Shown piece after piece: positions 11,601 to 19,727 of a stretch of 64,000 nt of DNA. The stretch spans positions 124,271-188,270 of the forward strand of contig NZ_LMCY01000005.1 in assembly GCF_001425685.1 (NCBI RefSeq), given 5' to 3'. The notes below the pieces were generated by a model that worked only from the letters and a program-made list of their open reading frames with translations, ran no database searches and was not told the origin of the DNA. How positions within the stretch are numbered: the stretch's first letter is position 1; each line of letters starts with the position of its first letter. The position numbers and the translations under genes were made by a program. The DNA is from Massilia sp. Root335 (lineage in GTDB: Bacteria > Pseudomonadota > Gammaproteobacteria > Burkholderiales > Burkholderiaceae_D).

Positions 11601-12126
11601 GGTCGACGGCAAGCTCGCCGGCCGCGGCGCGACCACCGTCAGCGTGGCCGGCGGCGGCACGTCCGGCCCCATCGACCTCGGCATCGGCAAGCTGCTGGCG
11701 CGGGAAGGTCTGGTGGTCGTGAAACTGACGCTCGCCGATGGCGCGGGCCGCACCCTTTCCGACAACGTGTACTGGGAGGCCACGAGCCCGGAACGCTTGC
11801 GCGGCCTGGACGCGCTGCCCGACGTACCCGTGACCGTACGCGCCGCCGGCCGCACGGAAGGCGCGGCGCGCAAGGTGGACGTCACGCTGGCCAATCCATC
11901 CGCGGTGCCGCTGCTGACCGCGAAGCTGACCTTGACGACGGCCGGCGGCGCGCGCGTGCTGCCCGTGTACTGGTCCGACAACTACGTGTCGCTGATGCCG
12001 GGCGAGAGCCGCGTCGTCACCGCCGAATTCGATCCGGCCGCCGCCGGGCAGGGCGGGCTCGCCGTCGCCGTGCGCGCGTGGAACGCCGCGGAACGGACGG
12101 TCGCGGTGGACGCGCCGCGGCCGTAA
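8635..12126 (+). CDS. Secreted GH2 family glycosidase with LamG-like domain
   Basis: The 1163-residue exported hydrolase has a signal peptide running to about residue 40 (SAALAPVAGAA). A LamG/concanavalin-like domain follows at about 70-200 (GFAIGGWFKP, WTHVAASRDGRHVVLYANG). Next come a GH2 sugar-binding jelly roll from about 300 to 470 and immunoglobulin-like segments. The TIM barrel holds GRNEG near 770 and AVEVGTP near 829 as the likely acid/base and nucleophile region. The layout resembles exo-beta-glucosaminidase/beta-mannosidase relatives, but the substrate is uncertain. GGAG precedes the ATG. It leads a carbohydrate locus together with the downstream TonB-dependent receptor. Confidence 0.85.
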   Translation: MRHASSGLSTPVASPPRPLNAVFAVLLATSAALAPVAGAATWGPFNAEFPAASDGLVKKPPKGMTLAARRGFAIGGWFKPSEPARGTALLAGMDGIGYLCSVDGKLAFCGAGAPLRTDVTLGAGAWTHVAASRDGRHVVLYANGREVARQDADGADTAAAQLAIAPRTGATGGFAGRVAGLMVADEALDAQAVARLAAARPDETLTVFESGSPHWPLQTHQMAGQLAPQDAWTLPKSATLPARPVAVPAYAGPALERRGAGTWAIRAWTLQSADKASGTASQIASGGYDASHWYKATVPGTVLTTLVDRGVYPDPAYGLDNLAIPESLSRQDWWYRTSFVLPPDRRPGRHLFVTFKGINYAADIWVNGRKAGTTRGAFVRGSVDLGPYVNPKGENVIAVKVSPPPHPGIAHEESIAAGVGENGGVQAQDGPTFIATEGWDWIPSVRDRNTGLWQEVVLRSTGDVRVGDAHVITALAAGNGEADIGIEVPVTNVSDKPVRATVRATIRDRAGALAPIVVSRTLDVAPGTRTVRFAAAEFAALKVKHPHLWWPNGYGKPELHDLDVDVLQGAALSDHAHTAFGIRSVTYELSLVDHTGHLRRVEADFTKAHELGIRITDARHEALRKIADNQWATGLRAEAEGTKAIRELDDTRLTPYLVIKVNGVRIAARGGSWGMDDFMKRVDRARLEPYFRLHRDANVNIIRNWVGQDTEETFFELADEYGLMVLNDFWASTQDYNIEPQDVDLFMANAADVVRRFRNHPSIVAWFGRNEGVPQPALNERLEALIYAEDGTRWYTGSSNRVNLQNSGPYDYQPPETYFTTHAKGFAVEVGTPSFPTREAFEAVVPPSERWPLGDTAAYHDWHASGNGRVEPFMKALDRQYGAPASLADFERKAQLMNYESHRAIFEGMNAGLWRENSGRMLWMTQPAWPSTMWQILSHDYDTHAAYYGTKHASEPVHVQLNLPDHAVDVINNPVAPLENAHVAFAAYTVDGKLAGRGATTVSVAGGGTSGPIDLGIGKLLAREGLVVVKLTLADGAGRTLSDNVYWEATSPERLRGLDALPDVPVTVRAAGRTEGAARKVDVTLANPSAVPLLTAKLTLTTAGGARVLPVYWSDNYVSLMPGESRVVTAEFDPAAAGQGGLAVAVRAWNAAERTVAVDAPRP

Positions 12127-12158
12127 AGGAGCCGCGCCGTCGCGCGACAAACCCGTTG

Positions 12159-12168
12159 TTTAGTAAAG
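12159..12168 (-). promoter_or_regulatory. TTTAGTAAAG motif upstream of TonB receptor
   Basis: Reverse complement of the motif at 8431-8440. It lies 158 bases upstream of the receptor start in the only sizeable gap between the GH2 gene and the receptor, so the receptor may have its own promoter. Confidence 0.35.
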
Positions 12169-12325
12169 ACGAAGAAACTGAAAGGTGTCCGGCGAAATTC
12201 TTTGATTTTACGAATACGGATTGAAATACTCGTTCGTACGGGGCCGGTTCGACGGTCCCTTGTCCCGACCACGTGCCGGACCCCGCATCGCCGGCACGCA
12301 TAATTCAGAAGACCAAGGAGATCAG

Positions 12326-15016
12326 ATGCTGCATCCGATGAAACGAACGGCCATGAGCATGGCTGTCGCGAGTGCCTGCGCCTTCGCCGCGCTGCCCGTC
12401 CAGGCCCAGGCCCAGACCGATACCCAGGCCACGGCCACCACGCCCGCCGCCAAGCAGGCGCAAACCAGCGACACGATTCCCGAAGTGACGGTGACCGCCA
12501 CCCGCTTCAGCACCTCCCTGCTCAAGACGCCGGTCGCCGTGACCGCGTTCTCGCAGGACCAGCTGACCCGCAAGGGCGTGACGAGCATGGCAGACCTGGG
12601 CAACGAGATCCCCAACGTCACCATCAACCAGGGCCTGGACAGCGGCGTGCAGATCACGATCCGCGGCATCACCTCGACCAACTTCACCGAGACCGGCGAC
12701 CCGGCCGTCGGCTTCCACGTGGACGGGCTGTATTCGCCGCGGCCGCAGGGCGCGCAGGCGCTGATGTTCGACATCGACCAGCTGGAGGTGCTGCGCGGCC
12801 CGCAGGGCACGCTGTTCGGCCGTAACTCGACCGGCGGCAGCGTCAACGTGATCACCGCCAAGCCCGATTTCAACGGCAATTACGGCCGCGCCGATGTCGA
12901 CTTCGGCAACTACCAGAAGAAGCAGATCAGCCTCGTGCAGAACGTCGTCGTCAACGACAGCCTGGCGCTGCGCGGCTCGTTCATGCGCGTGGTGCGCGAC
13001 GGCTATGCGCACCAGACGCAGGATCTGTCTGAAGCCAACGTGCCGTCCAAGGGCTGGGTCCCGAACGGCATCCCGGACGTGGACATGCGCTACAACCACC
13101 CGGTCTCGCCGCGCGACTACTACACCAACCAGGACGAGTGGGCGGCCCGCCTGCAGGCTGCGCTGCGCATCAACAAGGACCTGACGCTGCGCGCCGCATT
13201 CGAGAACTTCCAGGATTCGGGCGCGGGCTATGCCTTCTTCCGCGACTGCGCTTCCGGCGCCGGCACCCGCTACGCCTGCAACGGCAGCGAATGGGACATC
13301 AAGGTCAACGTGCCGGGCGCCACCGACCTGAATATCCGCACGCTGCGCACGGGCCTGGACTGGAACCTCAACGACCATACGTCGGTCAACTACAACTTCG
13401 CGGTCTCGGACCAGCGCCGCTCGCAGATCACGGACGACGACCTGGGCCTGCAGAACGCGCCGTCGTGGGCCGACATCGCCCCGTTCCCGAATACGCCCGA
13501 CGGCAACTGGGGCACCTGGCCGCTGCGCGACACCTGGCACCGCACGGCCGATTCGCGCTACCTGTCGACCGTGCATGAACTGCAGCTCAAGCAGCAGCTC
13601 GGGGCCCTGAAGTACGTGTCCGGCCTGTTCTGGATGCACGAACGTAACCGCATCGACTACGAGATGACGGAAGCGATCCAGCATCCGTTCGGCGACCCGG
13701 GCAGCGTGGTCTATGCGCAGCCGAATCGCCAGGTCGATTCCAAGGCCATCTACAGCCAGGCCGACTGGAACTTCGCGCCGAAATGGACCGGTACGCTGGG
13801 CCTGCGCTACAACGACGACTGGAAGCAGGACCAGGGCGGCAAGGTGTATGGCGCCAACTGGATCGGCAACCCGGCCTACTACCGCGGCATGTACGACCGC
13901 GGCACCCCCGGCACGCCGGACTTCGTGATCCACGACGGCACCGACCTGACCCAGTTGATGGGCTGGGCCGGCGGCGGCCCGATCGCCTATGCCGGCTATG
14001 CGAACGCCACCAACAACGATCACAAGGAAAGCTGGAGCAAGGTGACCTGGCGCCTCGGCACGCAATACCAGATCACCCCGCGCCAGATGGCCTATGCCTC
14101 GATCTCGACCGGCTACAAGGCCGGCGGCTTCGCGGACAAGGTCGACAGCTGCAACTACCACCTGTGCGCGGCCACGGGCAAGCCGGGCGAGGCGACGTTC
14201 CTGCCTTACGGTCCGGAGACCGTCACGAACTACGAGCTGGGTTACAAGGGCCGCTTCCTGGACAACAAGCTGAGCCTGTCCGTCACCGCGTTCTACATGC
14301 GCTACAAGGACATGCAGCTGACCGGTAATTATTTCGTCAACCAGATCATCCCGGACAATCACCTGCCATGCCCGGCCGACCAGCCCAAGTGCGACGTGTA
14401 CGAGAGCTGGCGCACCATCAACGTCGGCGACACCCGCATCCCCGGCCTGGAGATCGAGTGGGACTACAAGCCGTGGCACGGCGCCCGTTTCGGCGGCGGC
14501 TTCGCCCTCATCGACACCAGCGTGCATGGCTTCGACAACTACAGCGACGACTACCAGTGCGGCGACGTGCGCGCCGAATTCGGCGTCCAGCCTTGCCCGG
14601 CCGTCTACAACGGTACGAACAAGGCACTGCTGGGCCGCCGCCTGTACGACATCACCGGCAACCACCTGCCCAACACGCCGAAGTACCAGGTCAACATGAA
14701 CTTCGCGCAGGACTTCGACCTGGCCGGCGGCTACAAGCTGACGCCGTACGTGAAGGTGAACTGGCGCGACAAGGCCTACTTCGACCTGCGCAATTCGGAC
14801 TGGGCCCACATCGGCCGCTACCAGGCCGCCTATGCCCTGGTCGATGCCTCGGCACGGCTCGAAGCGCCGGAGGGCAAATGGTTTGCCGAAGCGTATGTGC
14901 GCAACGCGTTCGACAAGCGCGCCAAGACGAGCGGCGATTCCCTGTGGGGCGGCTTCATGCAGGCCTCGTACGTCGAGCCGCGCATGTTCGGCATCCGCGC
15001 GGGCCTGAACTACTGA
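12326..15016 (+). CDS. TonB-dependent receptor (carbohydrate locus, first copy)
   Basis: Outer-membrane active transporter, probably for an oligosaccharide freed by the neighbouring hydrolases. The product has 896 residues from the ATG that follows AAGGAG by 5 bases; a longer frame would lack a signal peptide. The signal peptide ends around AALPVQAQA. A TonB-box-like stretch (IPEVTVTATRF) near 50 leads into the plug domain, with SMADLGNEIPNVT and LEVLRGPQGTLFGRNSTGGS. A 22-strand-type barrel runs to the terminal aromatic residue in GIRAGLNY. Substrate assignment is by context only. Confidence 0.93.
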   Translation: MLHPMKRTAMSMAVASACAFAALPVQAQAQTDTQATATTPAAKQAQTSDTIPEVTVTATRFSTSLLKTPVAVTAFSQDQLTRKGVTSMADLGNEIPNVTINQGLDSGVQITIRGITSTNFTETGDPAVGFHVDGLYSPRPQGAQALMFDIDQLEVLRGPQGTLFGRNSTGGSVNVITAKPDFNGNYGRADVDFGNYQKKQISLVQNVVVNDSLALRGSFMRVVRDGYAHQTQDLSEANVPSKGWVPNGIPDVDMRYNHPVSPRDYYTNQDEWAARLQAALRINKDLTLRAAFENFQDSGAGYAFFRDCASGAGTRYACNGSEWDIKVNVPGATDLNIRTLRTGLDWNLNDHTSVNYNFAVSDQRRSQITDDDLGLQNAPSWADIAPFPNTPDGNWGTWPLRDTWHRTADSRYLSTVHELQLKQQLGALKYVSGLFWMHERNRIDYEMTEAIQHPFGDPGSVVYAQPNRQVDSKAIYSQADWNFAPKWTGTLGLRYNDDWKQDQGGKVYGANWIGNPAYYRGMYDRGTPGTPDFVIHDGTDLTQLMGWAGGGPIAYAGYANATNNDHKESWSKVTWRLGTQYQITPRQMAYASISTGYKAGGFADKVDSCNYHLCAATGKPGEATFLPYGPETVTNYELGYKGRFLDNKLSLSVTAFYMRYKDMQLTGNYFVNQIIPDNHLPCPADQPKCDVYESWRTINVGDTRIPGLEIEWDYKPWHGARFGGGFALIDTSVHGFDNYSDDYQCGDVRAEFGVQPCPAVYNGTNKALLGRRLYDITGNHLPNTPKYQVNMNFAQDFDLAGGYKLTPYVKVNWRDKAYFDLRNSDWAHIGRYQAAYALVDASARLEAPEGKWFAEAYVRNAFDKRAKTSGDSLWGGFMQASYVEPRMFGIRAGLNY

Positions 15017-15031
15017 CCGGGTGGGCGGGGG

Positions 15032-15799
15032 TCAGCGCTGCTGGCCCTTGCCCGTCGCCGCCCACCAGATCCCGCCCATCAGGTGGGCAAGGTATTGCGG
15101 GTCGCGGTACATCTCGACGTTGTGCCCCAGCAGCGTGACGAACACGCGGCCCTGTTCGTACCGGTGATACCACGACACCGGGTGATCCCTGCCCATGCCC
15201 GTCGCTACCTGGCCCGGCCAGATCCTGGTCGGGTCATAACTCGATTCGTCCACGTTCAGCACGGGGTGGATGGCGACCTTGTACGGGTTCGTCGTCTCGT
15301 ACCACTCGTCGCTCCAGATCCAGCGCGGCGGAATGCCGAACGTCGCGGGAAAACCCTTGTCGACGACGTCGACGGCCGCCGTCTGCAGTATCGGGTGGAT
15401 TTTAAAAGAGCGGCCGACGAGCTTTTCGTACCACACCCACCCGTTCGGCGGCGTGATGGCGGCGCGGTGCACGATGACGGCATTGCCGCCGGCGCGCATG
15501 TATGCCTCGAAGTTCGCGCGCTGCGCCGGATTCAGTTCCTCGCCCGGCGTGTTGAGGAACACGACGGCCGCATACTGTTTCAGGTCGCCGTCGAAGACCT
15601 CGGTCTTGTTCGTGTACGTGAATTCGAACGCGTGCAGCTTGGCCAGCTTTTCCAGGCTGTCGCGCGCGACGGGGATGTATTCGTAGTGGTATTTGTTGGG
15701 GATGGCCAGCACGAGCAGCTTGTACTGGCTGTCGGCCGCCCACGCCGCCGGCGTGGCCAGCATGGTGGCCGCCGCCAGCGTCGGCACGATACGTTTCAT
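15032..15799 (-). CDS. Secreted ThuA-like domain protein
   Basis: A 255-residue exported protein with a signal peptide ending AAWAADS. It has the ThuA (glutamine-amidotransferase-like fold) pattern: LLVLAIPNKYHYEYIPVAR, FEAYMRAGGNAVIVHRA and VFVTLLGHNVEMYRDPQY. ThuA domains occur in sugar-catabolic clusters, often next to glycosidases and receptors; a precise reaction is not established for most. AGGAG lies 5 bases before the ATG. It is the last gene of a minus-strand run, 10 bases after the esterase gene, and converges with the receptor gene. Confidence 0.85.
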   Translation of the reverse strand: MKRIVPTLAAATMLATPAAWAADSQYKLLVLAIPNKYHYEYIPVARDSLEKLAKLHAFEFTYTNKTEVFDGDLKQYAAVVFLNTPGEELNPAQRANFEAYMRAGGNAVIVHRAAITPPNGWVWYEKLVGRSFKIHPILQTAAVDVVDKGFPATFGIPPRWIWSDEWYETTNPYKVAIHPVLNVDESSYDPTRIWPGQVATGMGRDHPVSWYHRYEQGRVFVTLLGHNVEMYRDPQYLAHLMGGIWWAATGKGQQR

Positions 15800-15809
15800 G
15801 TCACTCCTT

Positions 15810-16721
15810 TCATGGCGCGGGCACGCCTTCCGGCTGGCGTCCATTGCGCGGGACGAGCCAGCCGCCGTCGGACAGCCAGTCGGTGAGGCGGTCCGGCCAG
15901 TGCTGCAGCGAGACGCGCTCGCCGCGCTGTCCCATATTGAATGCGTGGTCGGTGTCCGCATACAGGTGCAGCTCGGCCGACACGCCGGCCTTGACCAGCT
16001 GCTGGTACAGCGTGAGCGTCGGCGGCATGCAGCAGGTGTCGCGCGAGCCGGCGACGAGGAACGCCGGCGGCGCGCCGTCGACGGCCTTCGCGGGTGAGCC
16101 CAGCGGCCCAGGATACACGAGCACCTGGAAATCCGGGCGCGCGCTCTGGCGGTCCAGCGCATCCGTCTTGCCGCGCGGCGCCGGTTCGGGATTGTCGGCG
16201 ACCAGCGACACGAGTTCTCCGCCCGCCGAAAAGCCCATGACGCCCACGCGCTGCGGGTCGACGCCATATTCCGGCGCATGGGCGCGCACCCAGCGCACGG
16301 CGCGCCGCAGGTCGGCCGCGCCCTCGCGCGAAGCGGTGTAGCCCGCGGAATCCGGACCGTGCTGGAGCCGGTACTTCAGCACGAAGGCCGTCACGCCGAC
16401 GCGGTTCAACAGCCTGGCCGGCAGCATGCCTTCGTTCTCGACGACGAGCAGGTAGTGGCCGCCGCCCGGCACGATGACGACCGCCGCGCCGTTCGCATGG
16501 CGCGGGTCGGCGCGCAGAACCGTCAGCGACGGGTCGTGCACGTTCGTGGGGTAGGCGCCGTCGACGAGCTTTTCCGGTTCGTTGCGGCGCTGCTCCGACC
16601 CCGGTGCGCCGTCGGGCCACAGCTTGACGACCGGCGGCGCGGCCTTGGCTTGTTCGGCGAGAGCAGGGCCGGCGCAGGCCAGCGCCAGCATGGCGGACAC
16701 GATCAGGTGTTCAATCGACAT
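15810..16721 (-). CDS. Secreted alpha/beta-hydrolase esterase
   Basis: The 303-residue product has a signal peptide (ACAGPALAEQ). The oxyanion region is VIVPGGGHY, the nucleophile elbow is GFSAGGE, and the likely acid and histidine are in AGSRDTC and YADTDHAF. It belongs with the acetylxylan-esterase-like/BD-FAE group that removes acetyl or other acyl groups from plant polysaccharides. This suits the neighbouring glycan enzymes. Its start overlaps the end of the pectate-lyase-like gene by 11 bases, so the two are co-transcribed. Confidence 0.85.
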   Translation of the reverse strand: MSIEHLIVSAMLALACAGPALAEQAKAAPPVVKLWPDGAPGSEQRRNEPEKLVDGAYPTNVHDPSLTVLRADPRHANGAAVVIVPGGGHYLLVVENEGMLPARLLNRVGVTAFVLKYRLQHGPDSAGYTASREGAADLRRAVRWVRAHAPEYGVDPQRVGVMGFSAGGELVSLVADNPEPAPRGKTDALDRQSARPDFQVLVYPGPLGSPAKAVDGAPPAFLVAGSRDTCCMPPTLTLYQQLVKAGVSAELHLYADTDHAFNMGQRGERVSLQHWPDRLTDWLSDGGWLVPRNGRQPEGVPAP

Positions 16722-19700
16722 GGGTCGTGTAGAGGCTGTGATGGGTCAGGATGAATAGTGTACGCTTGTCGGAGCCGCCGAAGACCAGTTGCAGCGGGCG
16801 CTCCGGCACGTCGATGCGGCCGCGCTCCTTGCCGTCCGGGCCGTAGACGAACACCTGGCCGTTGGCGACGTAGACATTGCCGTCCGGGCCGAGCGCCGCG
16901 CTTTCGCCGCCGCGGTCGGCCACCGGTTTCAGGTCCGTGATGGCGCCGCCTTGCCCCATCAAGCCGCTGAACGTGCGGTTCTCGGAACCGTTCGTGAAGA
17001 CCACGCGCTCGCCCACGCGGGCGCTCGTGAAGCCGTGCGTGTCGAGCGTATCGGACCAGCGGTAGCCCAGGTGGTTCGTCGCGCCCTGGCGCGTCACGCG
17101 GTACGCGGGCAGCACCAGGCTGCCGTCCGGCGACACGTATTCCTGCGCCTTCGGCTGCGCGACGTCGCGCGCGAACATCTCGGCCAGCATCGTGAATTCG
17201 TAGGTCTTCGGATCGATCTGGTCGCGGAATTCGCCGTTCTGCCAGAAGTTGACGGGCACCGCGACGCGCGCATCCGCCCGCGCCGCGACCGGCGTCGGCT
17301 TGATCATCGTGATGCCTTCGGGCGTGGGCGGCATGTCCGGCTTGAATGCGTAGACGCTCGCGCCCGGGCCGTAGTGCGACACGACCATCACGTCGCCGCT
17401 GCGGTCGATGGCGAGGTTGATCGGGTCGAGCGGCGCGTCGCGCACGATCTCGAGGCCGCGCTCGCGGCTCCACGCGTGGATGCGCTTGAAGTGGCGGTCG
17501 ATGAAGTACAGCTTGCCGTTCGCGTCGACCGCGCCGCCGGCGATGGAATAGAAGCCGTCCGCGACCTTTTCCACCTTGCCCATGGGCGCCGGCGCGCTCG
17601 CCTGCGTGCCCGTGTAGTCGAGGATCGCAAACTCGCGCTCGCGCACCTGGATGTTGTGGGTGACGTCGACGATGGCGTTCTCGTACGGGTATTTCGACGC
17701 GCGCAGGTAGGTCGTGCAGCCGTTCTCGTCGCAGGTCGCGAAGCCGCTCTCGCCGTTCACGTGCACGTTCCTGAAACGGATGTCGCTGGAGTTGGCGATG
17801 CGCGCGGCCGCCAGCGCCGGCTTGATGGACCGCGTGACGCGGTAGGCGTGGTAGTTCGCGATGAGGAGGTTCTTCGAATTGCGGATGTCGAACGACGTGG
17901 AGTCCATGCCGTCGCGGACTTCTTCTTCCGTCTGCGGCGCGAAGAAGGACCAGTTCTCGACGCCGTCCAGCACGATCTCGTTGCGGATGTGGTGCTCGGC
18001 CGAGAGTTCGTACACGCGGCCCGGGGTCTTCGTGTTCGTCACGTAGAAGCCGGCCTGCGCATACCCGCTCGGCGACCAGATGCCGGTGAACGTGCCGCCG
18101 CCGCCGTCCGTCACCCAGATGCTCGGGTACTGGCGGTCCCACCAGGCCGTCGTGTCCCAGTTCGGCGTCTTCTTGTACGGATCGGCGCGCGTGCCGTCGT
18201 ACAGGCGCGTGCCGTGGCCGCCCTGGATGCGCACGTCGTCGACCAGTGACGACGCGCCCGCGCGCCACAGCAGCGCGACGGCGCGGTTGTTGACTTCTCC
18301 CGTCGCGAGGCCGACGCCGGACACGATGCCGGCGCCGCCGCGCGCGCTCTCCAGCAGGGCCTTGGGCGTGCCGACATCCTGGAACAGGGGCGAGCCGTTT
18401 GGCAGCACGAGCTGCGTCAGGCCCGGGTGCAGGCCGACGATCACGGTGTCCGGCTTCATGCGGATCGTGTCGTTCACCATGTAGAAGCCCTGCGGCAGGT
18501 ACACGACGCGGTTGCCGTCGATGGCCTTCTGGATGGCGGCCGTGTCGTCCGCGCGGCCGTCGCCCCGGGCGCCGAATGTGCGCACATTCGCCCATTCTTG
18601 CGTGGGCGGCAGCGGCTTCAGTACGCGCTGCGGCGTCGACCTGGTCGGGAAAGGCGCGGTCTTGTAATTGGTCGTGAAGCGGCCCGGCGCGCCCAGCTGA
18701 TCGAGCTTCATGCCGTAATTGAGTTCCGTGACCTCGTACGCGCGGCCGGCGCCGGCGAGGGTCTTGCCGCTGTCGCGAAAGCGCGCGAACGTGGGCACGT
18801 TGCGCGCGGATGCGTGTTCGAAGGCGATCTGCGTGTAGACGTTGTCCTCGTTGCTGATGACGACGGCGGCCTTCGCCACGTTCTCGAAGCGCACGTGCTT
18901 CCCCCACAGCCAGTCGCCGTAGCCGCGGTCGATGTCGATGCCGACCGGTGTGTCGCGGATGTCGACGTTGTCCAGCGTGAGCCCGGCCTCGTGCTCGCGG
19001 ATGGCGGCGTCGCGCTGGCCGTCGAAGCTGGAGTCGAGGAGGGTGAATTGCCACGCGGGCGACGTCTTTTCCGCGAGGATGCCGTAGCGGCCGCCGTGGA
19101 ATTTCAGGTCGTAGGCGATGTTGCCGACGTGGTAGACGCCGGCGAGGCCGCTGCCGATATTGAAATCGATGTGCGACAGGTTCGAGTGCTGCGCGGTGTG
19201 CATGCGCACGCCGGTGGCGGCCGGGTTGCCGGCGCCGATCTCGAAGTCGACGTTCGACAGCACGGAATAGAAGGTCGCGGAGTTCGCGTCGCGCACGTCC
19301 TTCTGCGCGCCGACGGCGCCCGCCACGGGCATCGGCACCTTGCCGACCGTGTACTGGTCGCCGCCGGTAAAGATCACCATGTTGGCGACGCCCTGCTGGA
19401 AACCCGGCGTCTGCGGCGCCAGCACGAACACGGGGCGCGTCGGGCCGACGCCGTACAGGCGCACGGCGAGCGGGATCAGGATGCTCTTCGTGATGCGGTA
19501 GCGGCCCGACGGCAGGAACACGACGCCGCCTTCGCCCTTGTTGGCCGCGGTGTCGAGGGCTTGCTGGATGGCGGCGCTGTCGTCCGTCCTGCCGTCGCCC
19601 CGCGCATGCACGACGACGGCATGCGGGTCGTCGGGCATGGTCTGGAAGGCGGACACCGAGCCTTGCGCCGTCCCCGCGAGCGCGAACGTCGCGGCCAGCA

Positions 19701-19722
19701 GGGTGGAAATCGTAGTCTTCAT
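16711..19722 (-). CDS. Pectate-lyase-like beta-helix protein fused to gluconolactonase-like propeller
   Basis: The 1003-residue exported protein has a signal peptide ending around AGTAQGS. Two pectate-lyase-superfamily beta-helix units each open with a DGRxDD-x-AAIQ motif, at about residue 42 (GDGRTDDSAAIQQAL) and about 380 (GDGRADDTAAIQKAI). A C-terminal SMP-30/gluconolactonase-like propeller runs from about 715 to the end (VDANGKLYFIDRHFKRIHAW, ALGPDGNVYVANGQVFVYG, ERPLQLVFGGSDKRTLFIL). The start is preceded by AAGGA. The likely role is cleavage of a uronate-containing glycan and opening of an aldonolactone; no catalytic residue was proved. It lies 5 bases after the gntP-type gene. Confidence 0.75.
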   Translation of the reverse strand: MKTTISTLLAATFALAGTAQGSVSAFQTMPDDPHAVVVHARGDGRTDDSAAIQQALDTAANKGEGGVVFLPSGRYRITKSILIPLAVRLYGVGPTRPVFVLAPQTPGFQQGVANMVIFTGGDQYTVGKVPMPVAGAVGAQKDVRDANSATFYSVLSNVDFEIGAGNPAATGVRMHTAQHSNLSHIDFNIGSGLAGVYHVGNIAYDLKFHGGRYGILAEKTSPAWQFTLLDSSFDGQRDAAIREHEAGLTLDNVDIRDTPVGIDIDRGYGDWLWGKHVRFENVAKAAVVISNEDNVYTQIAFEHASARNVPTFARFRDSGKTLAGAGRAYEVTELNYGMKLDQLGAPGRFTTNYKTAPFPTRSTPQRVLKPLPPTQEWANVRTFGARGDGRADDTAAIQKAIDGNRVVYLPQGFYMVNDTIRMKPDTVIVGLHPGLTQLVLPNGSPLFQDVGTPKALLESARGGAGIVSGVGLATGEVNNRAVALLWRAGASSLVDDVRIQGGHGTRLYDGTRADPYKKTPNWDTTAWWDRQYPSIWVTDGGGGTFTGIWSPSGYAQAGFYVTNTKTPGRVYELSAEHHIRNEIVLDGVENWSFFAPQTEEEVRDGMDSTSFDIRNSKNLLIANYHAYRVTRSIKPALAAARIANSSDIRFRNVHVNGESGFATCDENGCTTYLRASKYPYENAIVDVTHNIQVREREFAILDYTGTQASAPAPMGKVEKVADGFYSIAGGAVDANGKLYFIDRHFKRIHAWSRERGLEIVRDAPLDPINLAIDRSGDVMVVSHYGPGASVYAFKPDMPPTPEGITMIKPTPVAARADARVAVPVNFWQNGEFRDQIDPKTYEFTMLAEMFARDVAQPKAQEYVSPDGSLVLPAYRVTRQGATNHLGYRWSDTLDTHGFTSARVGERVVFTNGSENRTFSGLMGQGGAITDLKPVADRGGESAALGPDGNVYVANGQVFVYGPDGKERGRIDVPERPLQLVFGGSDKRTLFILTHHSLYTTHVD

Positions 19723-19727
19723 TATTC

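Noticed and set aside
8611-12150. Very long open frame antisense to the GH2 gene
   Set aside because: The GH2 frame has a signal peptide, domains and a ribosome-binding site; the opposite frame has none.
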